In this document: positions 15,588 through 23,445 of the stretch, in pieces
How the letters are laid out: each line of letters begins with the position of its first letter
Numbering within the stretch: position 1 is the first letter of the stretch
Assembly: GCA_041399065.1 (NCBI GenBank)
Contig: JAWKTN010000006.1
Span: 62,001-126,000 of the forward strand
Direction: 5' to 3'
Length of the DNA stretch: 64,000 bases
From: JAGQPD01 sp020426865
GTDB taxonomy: Bacteria > Planctomycetota > Planctomycetia > Pirellulales > Pirellulaceae
Position numbers and translations under genes: made by a program
The notes under the pieces: model-generated
The model's database searches: none
Told to the model about the DNA's origin: nothing
What the model saw: the letters and a program-made list of their open reading frames with translations, nothing else

Positions 15588-17942
15588 GTGTTCAGACGAT
15601 ATTCCCTTGTTCGCCAGAATGACCAAAGTGACTGTGGAGCTGCCGCGTTGGCAACGGTTGCGATGCACCACGGACTGTCGGTTGGATTGCAGACAATGCG
15701 GGACCTTGGTGGCACCGACCGCGTAGGCACCAACCTCTTGGGACTGTTGACGGCTGCCGAGCGGTTGGGATTTGAGGCCAAGGCGGTCAAAGCTCCGTGG
15801 CAGTCGATGGGCGATGTCCCACTCCCTGCGATCGCTCACGTAACGAACGACGACGGGCTTGGGCATTTTGTCGTTGTTCATCGGGTTAAGAAGAACGCCG
15901 TCGTGCTGGCCGACCCGGCCTCGGGCATCGTCACCATGTCGCGAGAGCAGTTCTGCGGGATATGGACCGGATACTTGCTGCTGCTGGTGCCGGACCAATC
16001 GCGGGGTCTAACACAAGTCAATGAAAAATCGGTCGGACCATTCCGCCGGTTCTTAAGTCTCCTGTCGGACGACAAGTCCTTGTTGGGGGAGGCATTTGCG
16101 TGCGCTGTTGTCATGACACTGTTGGGAATGACGACTTCGTACTTCATCCAACATCTGATCGATAACGTCCTGGCTCGTGGCGAAACCCAATTGCTCAACG
16201 CGATCGGCGTCGCGATGCTATTGACCATCCTGTTTCGTACACTGCTGGGCCTGGTGCGCCGCTATTTGCTGGCCCATATCGGACGCAAAATCGACCTAAC
16301 GTTGATTTCGACCTACACCAGTCATATCCTGCGATTGCCTGCCCAGTTCTTCGAAATGCGTCAGGTGGGGGAGATCCTGTCCCGCGTGCATGATGTATCG
16401 AAAATCCAATCGGCTATCAGCGGGACAACGCTAACCATCCTCGTCGATGGCGTGATGGTCTTCCTGTCGGTTGGCGTGTTGTGGGCCTATGACCAGCAGT
16501 TGGCAATGATCGCGACGCTGTTCGTGCCGCTGCTTATCGGCTCCGTCGTGCTGCATCAGCCGGCAATCAAGCGACGATCTCGGGCTGCTATGGAGCAGTC
16601 GGCTCGATTTTCGGCACACCTCGTGGAAAGTATCTCCGGCGTTGATACCATCAAGGCGTTTGGCTTGGAACGTCAACGCAGCGAGGATAGCCAGTCACGA
16701 CTACTGCAAACGGTGCAGGCGAATTTCGGCTTGCAGATGTTGGACCTGAGCATGAGTAGTGCCGGGATGTTTGTCACCGCCGTGGCGAGTATCGTTGTGC
16801 TTTGGTATGGAGGCCATCGTGTCGTCGCGGGTGAATTGACCGTGGGCGAATTGATGTTCTTTTCGTCGCTGCTTGCTTACATGCTGGATCCTCTCGAACG
16901 TTTGGCCGGAGTTAATCTGCAAATCCAGGATGCGCTGGTCGCCATGAATCGGTTCACGGAGATTACGGACTTGCCGGTTGAGTCGATAGGGGACCGACAC
17001 GCGATCCCCATGACCGGAATCACGAAGTCATTGCGAATTGATGGAGTTAGCTTCCGCTACGGTTGTCGAGGAAACGTCCTGGAGAACGTGACACTGGAGG
17101 TACCCGCCGGAAAGAAAGTAGCCATCGTCGGCGAAAGCGGTTCGGGCAAGTCGACGCTGCTGAAGCTGCTAACACGATTCTACGACCCCACCGAAGGACG
17201 CATCTTGCTCGATGGCACCGACTATCGCGACTTCGACCGGGCGTCCATTCGCCACTGTGCGGGACTCGTGTCCCAAGAACCATTCGTATTCACTGGTACG
17301 ATTCGTGACAATATTGCGATGGGGGCGGCTGATGCTACCGCAGCAGAGATCGTGGGGGCTGCGAAAGCCGCAGGGCTGGACCAATTTGTCAGCTCACTTC
17401 CCGATCGCTATCAAACCGTGATTGGCGAACGTGGAACCAATTTGTCGGGGGGGCAACGACAGCGGCTGGCAATTGCACGTGCACTGCTGCGAAAGCCGGA
17501 GTTTTTGATCTTTGACGAAGCGACGAGCCATCTAGATACGGCCACCGAGCGAGCGATCCACGAGAGCCTGCAAACCGTCCTGGCCGGCAAAACCGTCGTA
17601 CTCGTGGCCCATCGATTGAGCACCGTGCGCGACGCTGACGTAATCTACGTGATGTCGTCAGGCAAGATCGTCGAGAGTGGCAGCCATCGCGAATTGCTGG
17701 TGCAAAACGGATACTACGCCAACTTGTGGCGAAGTCAATCGGACGTCAAAGGGGACGCGACCAATGCACTCGAAAGTCGACTGTCACGATTTGGCACCGG
17801 CGGCGCGAATGACGGGGTCAGCAGAGTCCATGAAGGTCACGCTGTCGGTGCCAATGGACATCGAGCGAACGGATATCACATCAACGGTAACAACTGGAAC
17901 GGAAACGGGAGAAATGGTCATGCCGCGCGCGACAATCGTTGA
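15588..17942 (+). CDS. lanT: C39 peptidase-ABC lanthipeptide exporter LanT
   Basis: 784 residues from the GTG at 15588, chosen for the AGGA 8 nt upstream and because the family begins with the short RRYxxVRQxDxxDCG motif seen here. The N-terminal C39 peptidase domain (1-140) has Cys16 (QSDCGAA), His93 (GHFVVVH) and Asp109 (LADPAS), the triad that cuts leaders after GG. Six transmembrane segments follow (about 165-460). The ABC ATPase has GESGSGKS near 515, LSGGQRQ near 619 and LIFDEAT near 640. It should remove the leader and export the modified peptide. An odd Asn/Gly/His-rich tail follows (about 745-784). The gene overlaps the next one by 23 bp. Confidence 0.96.
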   Translation: MFRRYSLVRQNDQSDCGAAALATVAMHHGLSVGLQTMRDLGGTDRVGTNLLGLLTAAERLGFEAKAVKAPWQSMGDVPLPAIAHVTNDDGLGHFVVVHRVKKNAVVLADPASGIVTMSREQFCGIWTGYLLLLVPDQSRGLTQVNEKSVGPFRRFLSLLSDDKSLLGEAFACAVVMTLLGMTTSYFIQHLIDNVLARGETQLLNAIGVAMLLTILFRTLLGLVRRYLLAHIGRKIDLTLISTYTSHILRLPAQFFEMRQVGEILSRVHDVSKIQSAISGTTLTILVDGVMVFLSVGVLWAYDQQLAMIATLFVPLLIGSVVLHQPAIKRRSRAAMEQSARFSAHLVESISGVDTIKAFGLERQRSEDSQSRLLQTVQANFGLQMLDLSMSSAGMFVTAVASIVVLWYGGHRVVAGELTVGELMFFSSLLAYMLDPLERLAGVNLQIQDALVAMNRFTEITDLPVESIGDRHAIPMTGITKSLRIDGVSFRYGCRGNVLENVTLEVPAGKKVAIVGESGSGKSTLLKLLTRFYDPTEGRILLDGTDYRDFDRASIRHCAGLVSQEPFVFTGTIRDNIAMGAADATAAEIVGAAKAAGLDQFVSSLPDRYQTVIGERGTNLSGGQRQRLAIARALLRKPEFLIFDEATSHLDTATERAIHESLQTVLAGKTVVLVAHRLSTVRDADVIYVMSSGKIVESGSHRELLVQNGYYANLWRSQSDVKGDATNALESRLSRFGTGGANDGVSRVHEGHAVGANGHRANGYHINGNNWNGNGRNGHAARDNR

Positions 17943-19197
17943 TTGGAACGAATGCACGGACTTCCACACAACATTACGAATGAAGACGCCGGCAATTGTC
18001 CACGCCACGGCATTGCTAGTGGTTGTGATGGTCACTGCTGCGGTGGGATGGATGGCGACGACTCGGGCCAATCTCGTGATCGACGTCGAAGGTCGCGTAC
18101 GACCGGTGACGGCGGGACTTGGCGATGCTGGCGAGTTCAACGAGGACGTTAGCAGTGAGCTCGGCGGAACGGTCGTGGAGGTAGCAGTGCGGGAGGACCA
18201 GCAAATTCGGGCGGGCGATGTCATTCTTCGACTCGACACAGCACGGTTAGAGAACAAGATTGAGCAACTGCGTACGACCGTCGCCGCGGGTGAAGAGGAA
18301 TTGGAAAAGATGAACCAATATTCGGAATCGCTGGCCGAACAGGCTCGTTCCGAACGACTGAAAAAGCTGGCCGAACTGGAGGCGGCACGGGAACAGATCG
18401 CCCGCGCGGAAGAACGCCAGGCATCGCAGATCCGTCTGGCGCGACTCGAGTTGGATCTGGCAGTCAAGCAGGAGAACCGAGCACGGCAGTTGGCACCCAA
18501 GCGTCTGATTAGCAAAGCTGAATTGCAGGAAGCGGTCAAGCAGGCAGAGGAAGGACGAGAGAAGCTTCGGCAAGCACAATTGCCGATCGAGCGCAAATCG
18601 CTCGAGATCGCTCGGCGCGCGGTCGAAGTCGCCGCGAAGAACGCCGAAGCGAATCGGCATCAGTTGGCAATGCAGTTGGCAAAAAAACAGGCCGAGGTAA
18701 AGGCTGCACAGCTAGAGATGGCGAATCTACAGCGCGATGTGGAATTGTCCGTGGTCCGGGCCGCAAGTGCCGGTTTGATCACCGCTGTCGCAACGCAAGT
18801 CGGCGACCTGCTGAAGCCGGGAAGCGTTGGTGTCACAATAGCGTCGCCGCAAGGGATGCAGTTCGAGGCGTTGGTCCCGAGTGCCAAAGTCGGGCGACTG
18901 AAAACCGGCCTGGCGAGCAACATTAAACTCGACGCATTTAATTTTCAGGAATACGGCATACTCGAGGGATCGCTGGCAGAGGTTGCTCCCGATTCCAATG
19001 TCACTGGCACATCTGACGCAAGTCAAACGGCTGTCTACCGTGTCACGATCTCGCTACCTCACGACGAAGTTGGTCATGGTGCGACACGAGGCAAGATCAA
19101 GCTTGGAATGACCGGCCGCGCCGAGATTGTCACCGGGAATGAAACGATCCTGATGATCTTTGTGAAGAAGATGCGCGAGGCGATCAGTTTGAGCTGA
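17920..19197 (+). CDS. HlyD-family membrane fusion protein of the lanthipeptide exporter
   Basis: 425 residues from the ATG at 17920, which has GGGAG 8 nt upstream inside the end of the exporter gene; the frame is open further upstream but only because it shadows the exporter's tail. A short cytosolic N-terminus precedes one membrane segment (about 24-46), then a split lipoyl/beta-barrel module (GRVRPV... and FEALVPSAKVGRLKTG) around a long alpha-helical coiled coil (about 105-280, rich in Glu/Arg/Ala/Leu heptads). This is the adaptor of type I-like export machines of diderm bacteria. The 23-bp overlap with lanT implies coupled translation and a joint complex that carries the peptide across the envelope. 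Confidence 0.93.
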   Translation: MPRATIVDWNECTDFHTTLRMKTPAIVHATALLVVVMVTAAVGWMATTRANLVIDVEGRVRPVTAGLGDAGEFNEDVSSELGGTVVEVAVREDQQIRAGDVILRLDTARLENKIEQLRTTVAAGEEELEKMNQYSESLAEQARSERLKKLAELEAAREQIARAEERQASQIRLARLELDLAVKQENRARQLAPKRLISKAELQEAVKQAEEGREKLRQAQLPIERKSLEIARRAVEVAAKNAEANRHQLAMQLAKKQAEVKAAQLEMANLQRDVELSVVRAASAGLITAVATQVGDLLKPGSVGVTIASPQGMQFEALVPSAKVGRLKTGLASNIKLDAFNFQEYGILEGSLAEVAPDSNVTGTSDASQTAVYRVTISLPHDEVGHGATRGKIKLGMTGRAEIVTGNETILMIFVKKMREAISLS

Positions 19198-19666
19198 GGC
19201 GTCCGCTCGTCGCTTGATTCTCTTTAGCGTGTGGCACTGCGATCAAGGACAGGTAACCGCAGAGGAACGAAGGACAGCTAACCACAGCGTAACAAAGTAC
19301 AGGTAACCGCAGAGGGCCCAGAGAGCTCAGAGTGTAAGACGATTGTGTGGTATTGTTGCAGACAAACAAAGCCCCCCTGCGCTCTCTACGTCCTCCGCGG
19401 TAGTCTTGACCGCAGAACGAAGGACGGGTGACCGCAGAGGGCCCAGAGAGCGCAGAGTGTAAGACGAGTGTGTGGTATTGCTGCAGACAAACAGAGCCCC
19501 CCTGCGCTCGCTGCGTCCTCCGCGGTAGTCTTGACCACGGAACGAAGGGCGGTTTGATCGGTGAGGGCCTGGGGAGTGCAGAGAGGAGGGGGAGGCTGCG
19601 TTTCAAAGGGTCAGCAAACAAAAAGCCTGTTAGCGATCACGGCGTCTGTGCATTTAGTATGTGCCT
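19198..19666. repeat. tandem long-palindrome array
   Basis: No gene. Two direct repeats of 125 bp start at 19306 and 19431 and differ at few positions. Each unit is itself an imperfect inverted repeat: the arm starting ACCGCAGAGGGCCCAGAG pairs with the arm ending GTCCTCCGCGGT across a loop of about 50 nt that includes GCAGACAAACA. Partial arms extend on the left (from 19256). Arms of the same type recur at 46.79-47.19 kb with different loops, so this is a dispersed structured repeat family. Confidence 0.85.
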
Positions 19667-20344
19667 TTAGTAACCATGGACGTGCCCGATATAGATGTTC
19701 TGCATCGTACGGAGTTTTCGGAGCATGCGGTGTTGGCGGTAGCGTACTTGTTCGGGTGCGATGTCCAATCGGCGGGCGATGGTTTCAATGCCCAGGCCAT
19801 GAATGAATCGCAAGGAGATCACTTGGTAATTGACGTCAGAGACTTGCTGCTTCAGCTTCGACAACAGCGTCTGGACAAGTGAGCGGTGCCATGAGCGTTC
19901 GAGCCGCACGTGTGGTCCCGGCAAATCACCAATCGGCTCTGCGGCGGACCCAACGATGGGATCGAGACTTTGTGTTTGTCGCCGAAGCCTGCGCCGCAAA
20001 AGATCAGCAGCCTTGCTGCGAACAATTGCATACAGCCAGGCTCTCAGTCCCGGTCGGGCATCGCAATACTCGAAATCGACCAGTCGCTCGGCGACTTCTA
20101 CCCACACCTCCTGCAGACAGTCGTCCACATCCGATCCGCGCAAGCCCTGGGCAACGGCAAACCGTCGTACCACTCCACTGTAAACCTCGTAGAAGGTCTC
20201 CCAGGCATTGGTGAGCACGGCGTCCGGCGCCTTGTTTGCAAGGCGTTGCTTCAGATACGACTGCGTCTGCTGCAGTAACTCCAGGGTCGTTGATCGTTCA
20301 CGCTCAAGGGAGGTCGAACCGGTAAGTGCGAAGGAAGCGGACAT
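19667..20344 (-). CDS. ECF-type RNA polymerase sigma factor
   Basis: A 225-residue sigma-70-family protein. Region 2 (about 45-115) includes GSDVDDCLQEVWVEVAERL, the usual DxxDxxQExF-like core-binding motif, and LRAWLYAIVRSKAADLLRR. Region 4 (about 155-215) ends in a helix-turn-helix, ISLRFIHGLGIETIARRLDIAPEQVRYRQHR. The first 45 residues are not typical and may hold a regulatory extension. No anti-sigma factor follows. It lies downstream of, and convergent with, the lanthipeptide exporter, separated by the palindrome array, so a link to that cluster is not supported. Confidence 0.9.
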   Translation of the reverse strand: MSASFALTGSTSLERERSTTLELLQQTQSYLKQRLANKAPDAVLTNAWETFYEVYSGVVRRFAVAQGLRGSDVDDCLQEVWVEVAERLVDFEYCDARPGLRAWLYAIVRSKAADLLRRRLRRQTQSLDPIVGSAAEPIGDLPGPHVRLERSWHRSLVQTLLSKLKQQVSDVNYQVISLRFIHGLGIETIARRLDIAPEQVRYRQHRMLRKLRTMQNIYIGHVHGY

Positions 20345-20564
20345 GAATGACTCCTATCACTTTCGAATGCGCGCTTTGGCAAGGACGGGGGAAGGCGGTA
20401 TCCCTATTCGGTAAATGCAACCAGCACCGAGTTTCCCCTCATGGCACTCATAATTCGCAATGCGCAAAGAAAAGACGCGATCGGCAGAGGCCGACCGCGC
20501 CAGATTCTGGAGACTCGTACGAACTTGTTCCGACGTAGAAGTGATCCGCGTGCGCGGATGGACA

Positions 20565-21038
20565 CTATTTTTCCGCGGCGATCCAGATCGTCGTCCCTTG
20601 TGCGCGATCATTGACCAGATCGCCCAGCGTATCATATTCGTCAAGATAGTAATAAAACCCTTCTTCGAACGATGTGGCATCGTAGCCGTTGATTTTTACT
20701 CTTAGCAGCGAACTGGCCTTGAACCATGAATTCGCGTTGTTCCAATACGACGACGGTATAACCTTGTTGACGTGCCAATAGTACCATTGCTCGCCATAAT
20801 AGTTGTAGGCCGTCGTTCCGGTCGTTGTCGTGGCGATCACGTCGTAGTTTCCAGTGTACTTGTTGCGTGCGTATACTTTGACGCTAGCGTTCGGATCGAG
20901 GGACCAGCCGTGAAAGCTGATGTTTTCCTGACGGCTCTTGGCGACGTACCCGGTATAAGGCGTTATTACGCACCCGGTTGTGCTGATGGCGGCCAACGCT
21001 AACAGGGCCACGCCACACATCTTCGTTTTTGTAAACAT
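20565..21038 (-). CDS. small lipoprotein of unknown function
   Basis: A 157-residue protein with a lipoprotein signal: charged start MFTKTK, a hydrophobic stretch and the lipobox STTGC with the modified Cys near residue 23. The mature part is rich in Tyr, Trp and Asn (for example NYYGEQWYYWHVN) and probably forms a small beta domain. It is not recognised as a known family. It probably sits in an envelope membrane. No operon partner was seen. Confidence 0.72.
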   Translation of the reverse strand: MFTKTKMCGVALLALAAISTTGCVITPYTGYVAKSRQENISFHGWSLDPNASVKVYARNKYTGNYDVIATTTTGTTAYNYYGEQWYYWHVNKVIPSSYWNNANSWFKASSLLRVKINGYDATSFEEGFYYYLDEYDTLGDLVNDRAQGTTIWIAAEK

Positions 21039-21411
21039 TACTTCTTCCTTTCACCCCTGAAAATCAACGAGTCCCGGTTGTTAGCAGCGGGAACCGGCTC
21101 AAAACCCACTGGGCGGCGTCGAACTGCGACGTTTGCTCACTACGAAGTGATTGTCATACGACGCCCATCGTCGGCCAATATTCGATAGCGAGAAGTCCTG
21201 AAAAACGCCCGCTGGGAGCGTGGTTCCAGCCGATTCGACCCGAGTAACGCGGAGATCGCGCCTGCTGGACCGGGTATCGATGATGAAGTACGCTGGCAGC
21301 AGGGCGCGCGTCGGGATGCGTCAACCACGGTGTCGGTGTGATTTGATCGAACTCCGACGCACTCTCGCTTTGCATGGTTCAACCGGTTCACATTTGCGAG
21401 GAATGATCGCG
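21039..21411. other. intergenic region, no gene seen
   Basis: A 373-bp divergent region between the lipoprotein and the sulfatase. Overlapping open frames here are short and contradict each other across strands, and no repeat or RNA was recognised. The GAGGA at 21398-21402 is 9 nt before the sulfatase ATG. Confidence 0.5.
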
Positions 21412-23313
21412 ATGAGATATGCGTTTTCGGTGTCGCCGTTATGGCAAGTTGTGGCAACGCTACTCGTGGCACTTGTGACAAGTGTGCGAGCGGCAGAACC
21501 TCCTAACGTCATCTATATTATCGCTGACGAGCTGGGCTACTATGAATTATCGGGATTGGGAAATCCCAACATACAGACACCGCGACTGGATCGGATGGCT
21601 CGCGAGGGGATGCGATTCACTCAAGCTCTGGCCGGTTCGTCCGTTTGTGCACCGACGCGATGTTGTCTGATGACCGGCAAACATAGCGGCCACACGTCGG
21701 TGCGGTCCAACGGCGGTGGCACGCCGATGCGCGCTGGCGAGATTACTGTCGCGTCGGTCCTGAAACAGGCCGGCTATGCGACCGGAGGATTTGGCAAATG
21801 GGGTTGCGGTGGTCGCGGGTCCACCGGCGTCCCCGAACACCATGGATTCGATCTGTTTCTCGGCTATTACGATCAAGTGCATGCGCACAGTTATTATCCA
21901 CCGTATATCATCCGCAACAGCGAGGAGGTGCCGCTGAAAGACAATCGAGGGTCAAGCGACGGCGAAACGTATTCGCACTACGTTATCTTCGACGCGGCAA
22001 AACAGTTTATCCGCGATCATAAGGACCAGCCGTTCTTTTGCTACCTACCGATTACACCGCCGCACGGGATCTTCGATATACCTGATTCCGATCCAGCTTG
22101 GGCAATTTTTGAGGACAAACCGTGGCCGGAGCAGGCCAAGCGTTACGCCGCAATGGTCGCAATGGTGGATCGCCAAGTGGGCGAAGTATTCGATCTGCTG
22201 TCTGAGTTAGAATTGGACGAGAAGACGGTCGTGTTCTTCTCGGGTGACAACGGTGGCGCCGACTATTTTGCTGACGGCCAGCATCCGCGTGGTATCCATG
22301 GCGCCAACGTCAATCCGCGAACTGGCGTCGAATTTCGAGGGAAAAAGGGGAACCTCTACGAGGGCGGTTTGCGAATCCCGATGATCGCACGTTGGCCAGG
22401 TAAGATAGCCGCTGGTACCCTCAGCGACTTGCTCTGCTACTTTCCCGATATCCTGCCGACGATCGCGGAACTGACGGGTAATAAAGCCCCGGAGGATATC
22501 GATGGAATGTCGCTGGTGCCCGAGTTGATCGGAGAGCAAGCGGCAGGACGCAAGCAATCGCATCACAAGTATCTGTATTGGGAACTTGGCCGACAGACTG
22601 CGGTCCGTGAAGGGAATTGGAAGGCGATTCGGCCGGGGCCGAATCAGCCTTGGGAACTCTACGATCTTGCTCAGGACATTAGCGAGAAACAAGACGTTGC
22701 CGCTGACCGTCCCGAAATTGCCACTCGCTTGGCGGCCTATGCCGAAGAGGCACATGAGCCAGTCGTGGAAGGGACATTTGCCCGTCGCGAGATGCACGAG
22801 CGGGATCGCGCAGCCAAATTCGGTGGCCGCGATCCGGCGAATGCCTCTACGGGACGTGTCAATGGTTTGTCGCAAGAAGGGCTGATGCTACGTAAAGATT
22901 GGAAGGTAGTTCGATTCAGCAGTGAATCGAATGAAAACAATCGGCTGGCACAGCATGCAATCGATGGCAAACCCCGTACGCATTGGCACACGCAGTTCGG
23001 CGCCGAGCTGGCAAGACACCCACATGAATTGGTGATTGACCTTGGCCGCACGGCGACGATTCGGGGGTTCCGGTATTTGGCGCGGCAGGACGGAGGCTGG
23101 AATGGCGCCGTCGCGGAATGCGAATTTTCAGTGAGCGAAACGTCCGACGAATTTGGCGAACCGGTGGCGAAGGTAACATTCAAGAAGGTGAAGCGATCGC
23201 AAGAGGCGACGTGCGACGCGGTATCCGGGCGTTTCGTTCGCGTGAGGATCCTCTCGGAAGTAAATGGCGGCCCCTGGGCATCGATCGCGGAGCTGGGCGT
23301 GATCGGGGACTAA
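21412..23313 (+). CDS. sulfatase with C-terminal discoidin-type domain
   Basis: 633 residues from the ATG at 21412 (GAGGA 9 nt upstream). A signal peptide (about 1-25, ending VRAAE) precedes a type I sulfatase domain (about 28-490). The formylglycine signature is SSVCAPTRCCLMTGK, with the CxPxR cysteine to be oxidised. The first metal motif is IADELGYYE, in place of the usual ADDLGY. The second is FSGDNGG. The C-terminus (about 510-633) looks like an F5/8 type C (discoidin) carbohydrate-binding domain, HAIDGKPRTHWHT... HELVIDLGRTATIRGFRYLARQD. It probably removes sulfate from a marine or plant polysaccharide in the periplasm. The maturation enzyme is not in this window. Confidence 0.95.
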   Translation: MRYAFSVSPLWQVVATLLVALVTSVRAAEPPNVIYIIADELGYYELSGLGNPNIQTPRLDRMAREGMRFTQALAGSSVCAPTRCCLMTGKHSGHTSVRSNGGGTPMRAGEITVASVLKQAGYATGGFGKWGCGGRGSTGVPEHHGFDLFLGYYDQVHAHSYYPPYIIRNSEEVPLKDNRGSSDGETYSHYVIFDAAKQFIRDHKDQPFFCYLPITPPHGIFDIPDSDPAWAIFEDKPWPEQAKRYAAMVAMVDRQVGEVFDLLSELELDEKTVVFFSGDNGGADYFADGQHPRGIHGANVNPRTGVEFRGKKGNLYEGGLRIPMIARWPGKIAAGTLSDLLCYFPDILPTIAELTGNKAPEDIDGMSLVPELIGEQAAGRKQSHHKYLYWELGRQTAVREGNWKAIRPGPNQPWELYDLAQDISEKQDVAADRPEIATRLAAYAEEAHEPVVEGTFARREMHERDRAAKFGGRDPANASTGRVNGLSQEGLMLRKDWKVVRFSSESNENNRLAQHAIDGKPRTHWHTQFGAELARHPHELVIDLGRTATIRGFRYLARQDGGWNGAVAECEFSVSETSDEFGEPVAKVTFKKVKRSQEATCDAVSGRFVRVRILSEVNGGPWASIAELGVIGD

Positions 23314-23445
23314 TACGCGAAAGGGACCAGATGGTCTTGGATGATTCGCGGTGCTTCAAGGCTGTTGCCGTGCCAATTCGGACGGTACGATGACTGGATA
23401 CTGGGCTCATCGATCTTGTGTCAAACAACGGTATTAGGGGGCTAT

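Noticed and set aside
15303..15998. Open frame running upstream of precursor A1 on the minus strand
   Set aside because: It lies opposite the LanT gene, has no homology, and the precursor has its own AGGA and ATG at 15302.
19198..19666. Tandem repeats as a CRISPR array
   Set aside because: The units are 125 bp long, palindromic and nearly identical throughout, with no short repeats separated by unique spacers.
19667..20344. ECF sigma factor as regulator of the lanthipeptide cluster
   Set aside because: It is convergent with the exporter and separated by a 469-bp repeat array; nothing in the sequence links its promoter specificity to the cluster.
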